NCBI GenBank assembly: GCA_023627715.1
Contig: JAMAHW010000032.1
Coordinates: 124,001 to 188,000, forward strand
Source of the DNA: Periconia sp. R9002
Lineage: Eukaryota > Ascomycota > Dothideomycetes > Pleosporales > Periconiaceae
DNA: 64,000 bases
Direction of reading: 5' to 3'
Positions 58,228 through 64,000 of the stretch are shown here, one piece after another. The position numbers were made by a program, and so were the translations under genes. How positions within the stretch are numbered: the first letter of the stretch is position 1; each line of letters starts with the position of its first letter. The notes beneath the pieces are model-generated. The model was not told the origin of the DNA and ran no database searches. It was given only the letters and a program-made list of their open reading frames with translations.

Positions 58228-59115
58228 ATGGATATCGCCCGCAACCTTATCTCTGTCCTTTCGACTAGGAAAACCACCAAAAAACTGCCACATCTTCCCG
58301 ATGAGCTTTGGCTCGAAATCCTCTCCCATGCCTCCCCAGGAACGTTATACAACACACGTCAAGTATCCCGCGACTTGCGCCGCCTCACGGGACACATCAT
58401 CCGCTTCGACATCCTGCCTTCCGTGACGATGCTCTCGCTTGATAAGCCACTCTCGTTACGGTCGAAGTTCAGTGTTTTCCACGGCGTGTCGAGTACTGGT
58501 CTCTCCGATATCAATAACAGCAATGGGCAAAACGAGACCGTCACCGACAAGACCACCACAGCGAACCCACCCTGCGCATACTTCATCCAGCGAAATACCC
58601 TCCGCCAACACAGAATCTCACGCGCAATCGACGGCCTCCTCCATCTTTACCCCCCTGAAGACGAGCCAGCAATCCCCGTCGTCATTTCTGCAGACAAGGC
58701 AGAGGTCGGATACCTCACCAATGTCTTGTTCTGCTACACCAAGCCCGTGTCGTCTCCCTCGCAAACCAGCAGGAATATGAAACTTCTCGCCATCTACGAG
58801 ACACCATGGGCCCTTAGAACGTGCGTCTCAAGCAACGCCTCCACCCTCGTCGTGGGCGCACATTTCGTCAAAGACGCGATACGCGAGAAGAAAGACGTGA
58901 CCATATACGACATGGTCGTGTTCCCCGGACGCGCAGTACAGGTCTCGTGCAGTCGTGGTTCGGCAGCCGACCAGGATACTTTCTGGGAGGTGCAGTTGGC
59001 GTCCGTGCTTGTCATGCTGTGGCAGATGTGGAAGCTGGAACGAGGCCATGTGTGGTCTTGGCGCGATGTTTTGGGGAGGTCGCTGCTGAGGCTTTTTGGG
59101 GTTAGAACGCGTTAG
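58228..59115 (+). CDS. F-box-like protein
   Basis: The ATG at 58228 gives 295 aa in one exon (an in-frame GTG nine bases earlier was ignored). Residues about 20-55 form an F-box: LPHLPDELWLEILSHASPGT followed by LYNTRQVSRDLRRL. The C-terminal 240 residues have no recognised repeats but end in a Trp-rich helix-like segment (WEVQLASVLVMLWQMWKLER). It is presumably an SCF ubiquitin-ligase substrate adaptor of unknown target. No frameshifts or introns are evident. Confidence 0.75.
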   Translation: MDIARNLISVLSTRKTTKKLPHLPDELWLEILSHASPGTLYNTRQVSRDLRRLTGHIIRFDILPSVTMLSLDKPLSLRSKFSVFHGVSSTGLSDINNSNGQNETVTDKTTTANPPCAYFIQRNTLRQHRISRAIDGLLHLYPPEDEPAIPVVISADKAEVGYLTNVLFCYTKPVSSPSQTSRNMKLLAIYETPWALRTCVSSNASTLVVGAHFVKDAIREKKDVTIYDMVVFPGRAVQVSCSRGSAADQDTFWEVQLASVLVMLWQMWKLERGHVWSWRDVLGRSLLRLFGVRTR

Positions 59116-60061
59116 AGAATGGTTATATATTAATTCGTCTCTCTTTGTTTTTTGGGTTTGTTAGATTTACATGTAGATATATACTTCGCATACATATGTA
59201 ATTTGTTGAATAAAAAATGGAGGGGGTTTCATATGCTGGTGAGCTGTGATAGGGGATGTTTCATTCATGCTGTTGTACGAGTGACCAGGAATCGAGCTCC
59301 ATCGCATTCCGAGGGATGATTTGGCAAGTCAGTGGATTCGACCACTGAGTTGGTTATATACCTATATCGCGGGTATACAAAGTTAGTTACATGCAACTAG
59401 GGTGATTACAGTACATTATCAGTGTCTTAATACGCCACGTCACGTGGAGTCGCGACAACAAACGACTCTGTACCTAGAGTTCAACATACACTTCATATGA
59501 GGATGTATGCTCCATGCGGTCATATTGTCCTCCGATCGAATCCAGAGCTGCGATTGCTAGATTACTGCAACAGGCGCGCACAGGAAGATCATACATTTCC
59601 ATCCGATGGCGATGGTTAGATACAAAGGGCGAGTTGAATGCGCATGGTTGAGGCGCACTGCTGCTTCTTGAAAGGGCGTCCTTCCACCCATGCGGGGTAT
59701 CGTGGCATGCAGCTTTGCATTCCACCCATAAGAAATGTCTGTCTTCAGACTGAGGAGGTTGGCCTGGAGGCACCCCGAGCGAAGGCCCTTTTCCAAACGC
59801 ACAGCTGGTGATATCACGGTACCTTTCCAGGCGACGCGCGCTCTTCCAAGCGTCCTGCCTTCTTCCCAAAGCGACGATGATGAGGAGTCAAGAAGATGGC
59901 GACGATGAAAGAAAGTAATATGCGGCCACCTGGGCGAATGGCACCTTCCTTCTATCTACTTGCCTAGGCACTCGGCGGTGGGCACCTTCCAAGCCCTCAC
60001 CCACCACCCTCCACTCGGCCTGTTTAACACCACACACTTCATCCTCCATACCCGCAGCACT
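59116..60061. other. Intergenic with a tRNA-like relic and a pseudogene
   Basis: Holds the 3' flank of the F-box gene, a degenerate tRNA-like segment at about 59279-59356 (minus; CTCAGTGGTCGAA A-box-like and GAGCTCGATTCC B-box-like, arms unpaired), and a frameshifted pseudogene listed separately. Confidence 0.4.
59474..59869 (-). pseudogene. Frameshifted remnant of a fungal 'VECKA..GWK' family protein
   Basis: One minus-strand frame reads FLWVECKAACHDTPHGWKD. An overlapping frame (59817-59557) continues with QEAAVRLNHAHSTRPLYLTI and AIGWKCMIF. Together they follow the C-terminus of a fungal family I know only by pattern: an ECKA motif, then D.P.GWK, then RL..AHP.R...L..AIG.KWM.F. The join falls near plus coordinate 59667 and needs a one-base frame change. 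No ATG-bounded intact gene exists, so this is a truncated, frameshifted copy. Confidence 0.55.
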
Positions 60062-61390
60062 ATGGCACGCAAGCGAAGGCGAAACATGACGGAGCACCAA
60101 GGATTTCTGACACCAGCGAGGGTTGCAGAGCTTATTAGGCAGATAGATTTTGGAACACCGATCCAAACCGCTTCCTCGTCCCCTACCCCGTCCGCTATCT
60201 CAAGACCTTAGGTTATAAGCCCCTCCAGAGCGGCAGAGATCATCAAAGGGGGAGACGTCGGCAGAGATACCACACCCTCTGTTCAGCCTACTGCCACACC
60301 CGTTCGTCGACCTGCTACCACACCCGCTGTCCAGTCTGTTGCCACGTCCGCTGGTCGAGCTGCTGCCACGTCTGCTGATCGAGCTGCTACCACGTCTGCT
60401 CCTACACTCGACAACACTACACCACCAACCAACCAACAACCTGAATGTTCCCATCCAAACAAGCGATACGATTTATTTACGCATGAGCCTTCAAGAGTCC
60501 GGGCAGAACAGTGGATGTGGTGGACGGCACGCGTGTTCGGAGTGGAATTCCCACCGTATGCATACCTTGAGTCAGTACCAGATGAAGTTTTGTCGGGTTT
60601 TCAGCAATTGCCTTGTATCACCCCAAGCCACAGAAAAAACACGAAACAATTCGAACTTGACTGTAGCGTGTGCGGGCAGCAATATATCGTCAGGGCCGCT
60701 ATGTGCACCGTTTGGGAAATGGCCCTCCGACCCGACTTCGACAACTTTCATGGCAACGGATTAGAAGGCAGCCAACTCTGCCTCCAGAGGAACTGCCTTA
60801 ACCACGCGCACTTCGTCCGAGAGGGTAGAACAGCCAATATCGGTAGAGAAGGTTGCCGATTGAAGTCGTCTAACCCAGGTCGAGCAAGACGGCATATGAC
60901 CGATGAGGACATGGATAATGCTCGCCAGCGTTGTCCTCACACTCCTCGCTGTTTCCCTGACGGCTGTTTGCCGTATGATCACAAACACCCTGAGCCCATC
61001 CATCCACCAGAAACCGAAACAGTGTCGGTTCATGCGCTTATGGGATGCGAAAGCTGTGATTGGGATTTTGAACACGAAATTCCTAAGATGAAAACTACAC
61101 AGCCCAAACAAGTTCCCAAAACTTCACTTGTGGGAGGCTTCCACTATGTTACAGCCGGCCATCTCATGAGGCACATTGCGGAGAACCACTATGGTGCAGA
61201 CGTGTATACATGGGGAGGTGCTGCCACTCTAGCAGACATTCCCAGCCTTCCTTCTTCGTGTCGACATTGCGTCATTCCCGGACATCGCAGGTACCTCAAG
61301 TGCTATCTGCGTCAACTAAGCCATCCCACCTCTTATTCTCATCACATCTCTGTCATTCCTGCAAACTATCCCAGCCCTCAGTGCTGTTGA
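60062..61390 (+). pseudogene. I-PpoI-like His-Me-finger (zinc-loop) protein, nonsense-interrupted
   Basis: The ATG at 60062 opens a frame that meets TAG at 60209-60211 and then stays open in the same frame to TGA at 61388-61390. Downstream of a Thr/Ala/Pro repeat-like linker the protein has zinc pairs (CSVC, CESC, CRHC). It also has a block matching the I-PpoI zinc-binding loop with exact spacing: QLC-x4-C-x4-H-x8-N-x5-C, then later CPHTPRC (C-x-H-x3-C). In I-PpoI these are Cys100, Cys105, His110, Asn119, Cys125 and the second zinc site. Here the catalytic His98 position is Gln. I infer a degenerate homing-endonuclease-like protein. An alternative model starts at ATG 60515 and would be 291 aa. 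Confidence 0.6.
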
Positions 61391-61399
61391 CTGGTCGAC

Positions 61400-62274
61400 A
61401 TGGCGAAGAAGAAGAGCCGGTCCGCATCTACGCCGGCGCCCAAGGACACTGTCACCGAAGAAGAGTTGTTTATTAACTTCAGTGCAAAAACTGGTGTCGA
61501 GGCGAGAGTGCAGGCACGAGTTGATCGATTTCTCTCTCTGCATGTTTCAGGGGCACACGTGAAGAACTTACGTGATGTCGTTAAAGGCTTTGCCCATCGA
61601 ATCCGCAACAATTCGTATACCAACGATGAATTCTACTCTCTCGCGGTGGCACGCGGTCTACAAGCTCGAAAGTGGCTCCTCACTGTTGACGCACCCGATG
61701 ATATCAAACAGCGCGTGTACACACATTATCTCGCCTGGAATCCACGCTTAGTTCGCGAATACCCCTTATTCGTCCGCTACAACAACTTGGATACAATGGA
61801 TGGCGACAACGATGCTGTTGAACAGGCAATTCGATCTCTGCCTACTCCAAACGATGGCCCCGGCAGTTTTAACCGCGATGATGGCAGCCTTGAACGAGGT
61901 GATGGCCCCAGCATTCGTGAACGAGATGATGGCCCCGGCAGTCTTGAACGAGATGATGGCCCCGGCAGTCTTGAACGAGATGATGGCAGTCTTAACCATA
62001 ACAGCAAAGTATATATCTCAGAATAGGACTTTGCGCTGCGCTAACTTTACAATAGCATAATGTGATAAGCATTGGCTCCTCCTCCTCAGAAACATCCTCG
62101 GAAGTATCTGATTTATCACAACAATCAGACAGTCCCTCTGGACCGCCATCTTCCCAAAATTCAAGCTCGGATGAAGACACCGCCCCCCTCCCACTGAGGT
62201 CGACGCACGGAAGACGAACACATTTAAGGTCTTTCATCAGCTCCTTAGAACGATCTTCTCAAAACTCAAGCTGA
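61400..62274 (+). CDS. Hypothetical protein with DDGPGSLER repeats
   Basis: Exons 61400-62008 and 62056-62274. The 47-bp intron (GTATAT, GCTAAC, ATAG) is phase 0, giving 275 aa. A basic N-terminus (MAKKKSRSAS) is followed by a 130-residue helical region with no recognised domain. Three to four copies of a nonapeptide D(D/G)GPGSLER lie at about residues 150-197. A Ser-rich exon 2 follows. The ATG is only nine bases after the TGA that ends the preceding frame and is in the same frame with it, so the two may once have been one gene. Tandem repeats and accessory surroundings suggest a fast-evolving gene. Confidence 0.5.
61849..61995 (+). repeat. 27-bp coding tandem repeat
   Basis: Units of GATGATGGCCCCGGCAGTCT plus TGAACGA repeat two to three times exactly, with flanking degenerate copies, and encode DDGPGSLER. 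Confidence 0.85.
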
Positions 62275-62497
62275 GATGAAGCTGGTGAAGACACCGCCCC
62301 CCGAGGACGAACGCATCTAAGGTCGCCGTCGCCACCGACACGCAGGATTCGACGGCGGGGATTTAATGGAAATTATTTTGATATGAGCAATTACCAAGGG
62401 TATTAAGTAGCACAGGAGAGATTGGTTTAGGAAATATTATATTGTGGCCTTGATAACTAAGACAGCAATGGGATTCAGTAGTTACTCTATCGCATAT

Positions 62498-62551
62498 GTT
62501 TCTTCTTCGCAATCAACTGGTGTAATCAAAACACTGGACTTCCACCTGTGC
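62498..62551 (+). repeat. Dispersed repeat, copy C (partial)
   Basis: TTCTTCTTCGCAATCAACTG followed by GTGTAATCA and AACACTGG matches copies A and B but lacks the ATGGTATC part. It is followed by ACCTGTGCGCACG, which also occurs reverse-complemented next to copy A. Confidence 0.6.
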
Positions 62552-63159
62552 GCACGGCCACCCGGCCCGGAACAGTTATTGTAACATTTTCGCCCCGCAA
62601 GATCGCAAACAGTGTCACCCTACAACACACAACTAATTCTAGGAGTATTTGCCTAGCAAGACGACGGAAGGGGGGGTTTCTGTAGAAGATAGAGAAGGCC
62701 CTTGCAGTAAGCTCCGCTCATACGAGTATAACGTCAGGGGTGCTAGATGCCAGTTAAGACCAGAACAATTAGGTGAACGCAGCTAACGGATAGAAATGCT
62801 AGGTAAAGTTAGACAGTGATAATCAGACAAAGGAGAAGCTGAAGAGGAAGGTAGTCTCCTACAGACCAGACTAGCCATACCGATTTGTCTGAGTGAGCGC
62901 GGTTAACAGTAAGAGAATAAGAGAAACTAAAAGTGATAGTTTTATCGATGCCAGCGGAGGGCTAACGAGGAGAAGACCTCCTTCAACAACAATCAGGATT
63001 CAGCAGCGGAGGTTAACCAGTGGGCGCGGTGCCCATACAAAAGGACCTAGTAGTAAGAATGACCGGCAGGATATTCAAGCGGATTAACTATTCACAAAAA
63101 ATCACGATTTTCCATACAGATTAACACCCCCCGACGAACACGGCTGGCTCAGTAACAAT

Positions 63160-63764
63160 ATAATGCTCGGCCTTGAAAATCGACGACTACAAAGGCTCCC
63201 ACAATTTCAAATCACGCCCTCTCCAGCAGCTGTTACTCCGCAGCCTCCTACCCTTACTCCGCAGCTGTCTGGTTACTCGCGCGCGTACTTAACACTCTAC
63301 TCGCTACCTACGGGAGTCTGTCGCCACCCTAAGTGCACCCATTTATTAGAGATTATACTAGTAATTCGATGCCCACGCAGTCTCTAGCAGTTTACCTAGA
63401 GCAGCCTATAGGTCAGCCAATTACTCAGTAGCACCCCGTCTACGGCTACTACAATAGTAATAGTACTCCTTCAGCTTCTCCGCAAAAGAAGGCCTCGCTA
63501 GCACCCTCTAAAGCACCTAACACATCAATTTTAGTACAAACCTATATATAAATCGATAATAAGGCTTCATACGACGGTCAATCAGTTGTGGAGGAGAGCT
63601 ACTACAACGACTACGACAATCAAGAGCCCTCCGACGAGCCCTCCGACGACTGCGAGGAGCAATATTGCAACGATTATGGGGAGCAATATTACGACGAGTA
63701 TGAGGAGCAATTTTGCGACGAGTATGAGGGCGATTTCGACAACTATGAGGGATCTGAATACTAG
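63160..63764 (+). repeat. Probable RIP-degraded transposon fragment
   Basis: A Pro/Gln-rich then Asp/Glu/Tyr-rich translation is broken by repeated TAG codons at positions where CAG (Gln) would fit. This pattern is expected after C-to-T changes in CpA context. The terminal frame (EEQY-type repeats with several Cys) has no start codon. The element class is not identifiable. Confidence 0.4.
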
Positions 63765-64000
63765 CATATCACCGACAGAAAACTCACGAGAGTGACGGTG
63801 ATTTCCTTCCTATATTGATACCTTGGGCTAACACATTGGATATTGGATGGTATGTTGTGGTGGATATGTGTCGTTGTCACGATTTGTTTGGATGGTTTTG
63901 CGGTGAGGATTCATGGCGTTGCGATACAGATAGCGACCGCATCGCTTGATGGTTAAACACCAACACCTAAGAAGCCCCTTCTCTCCGCCACTCTTTTTTT

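Larger units (their letters stand above)
62275..64000. other. Accessory right end, degraded transposon-like sequence
   Basis: No intact gene. It includes a partial duplicate of the preceding coding end (about 62270-62320), dispersed repeat copy C, and a stretch (63160-63764) with many TAG codons. That stretch ends in a 70-codon open frame (63552-63764, no ATG) that is extremely rich in Glu, Asp and Tyr. Confidence 0.55.

Noticed and set aside
1..64000. CRISPR arrays
   Set aside because: The tandem repeats found are contiguous (no spacers) and the genome is eukaryotic.

Overview
The window is nuclear DNA of a filamentous ascomycete (Pezizomycotina). The basis is short GT..CTAAC-like..AG introns of about 47-91 bp, dense single genes on both strands, and fungal-restricted families: HET, HeLo, STAND-type fungal N-terminal domain, DUF6590-like, CFEM-like, NIPA-type Mg transporter, GH125 and NmrA-like. 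I cannot name a species.

Layout. 0-29.8 kb is mostly ordinary and gene dense. It holds the 3' end of a large hypothetical gene, a two-helix membrane protein, a tandem DsbA/HCCA-isomerase-fold protein, a secreted repeat protein, COG4 and a NIPA transporter (divergent pair), a fusion of a fungal STAND N-terminal domain with a degenerate G-alpha, and a secreted GH125 mannosidase. A head-to-head pair follows: a DUF6590-like gene and a HeLo (HET-s type) gene. Then come an SDR, an acidic conserved hypothetical, an NmrA-like protein and a small secreted cysteine-rich protein.

30.3-41.4 kb is a decayed block: a HET-domain pseudogene with stops and frameshifts, then about 8 kb with no recognisable gene but faint diverged repeats. 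41.4-46.2 kb is gene dense again (PC4/Sub1, ankyrin/zinc protein, CFEM-like membrane protein, four-helix membrane protein). 46.2-52.4 kb is sparse and repeat-marked. It carries a CorA-like transporter flanked by direct copies of a short dispersed repeat. 52.4-59.1 kb holds a DDHD phospholipase, a single-pass membrane protein and an F-box protein. The right end (59.4-64 kb) is accessory: a frameshifted pseudogene, an I-PpoI-like His-Me-finger reading frame broken by two nonsense codons, a repeat-containing hypothetical, and degraded transposon-like sequence.

Most promising signals. (1) A HeLo protein with two 31-residue-spaced C-terminal pseudo-repeats sits beside a divergent gene whose N-terminus carries a similar motif, resembling a HET-S/NWD2-style amyloid signalling pair but with a DUF6590-like partner. 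(2) The STAND-N/G-alpha fusion has lost canonical GTPase residues, and one of its introns is tandemly duplicated around a possible in-frame 12-nt microexon. (3) The I-PpoI-like protein keeps both zinc sites and the metal-binding Asn at exact spacing but has Gln at the catalytic His position. Exon structures are hand-derived from splice signals and reading-phase checks.
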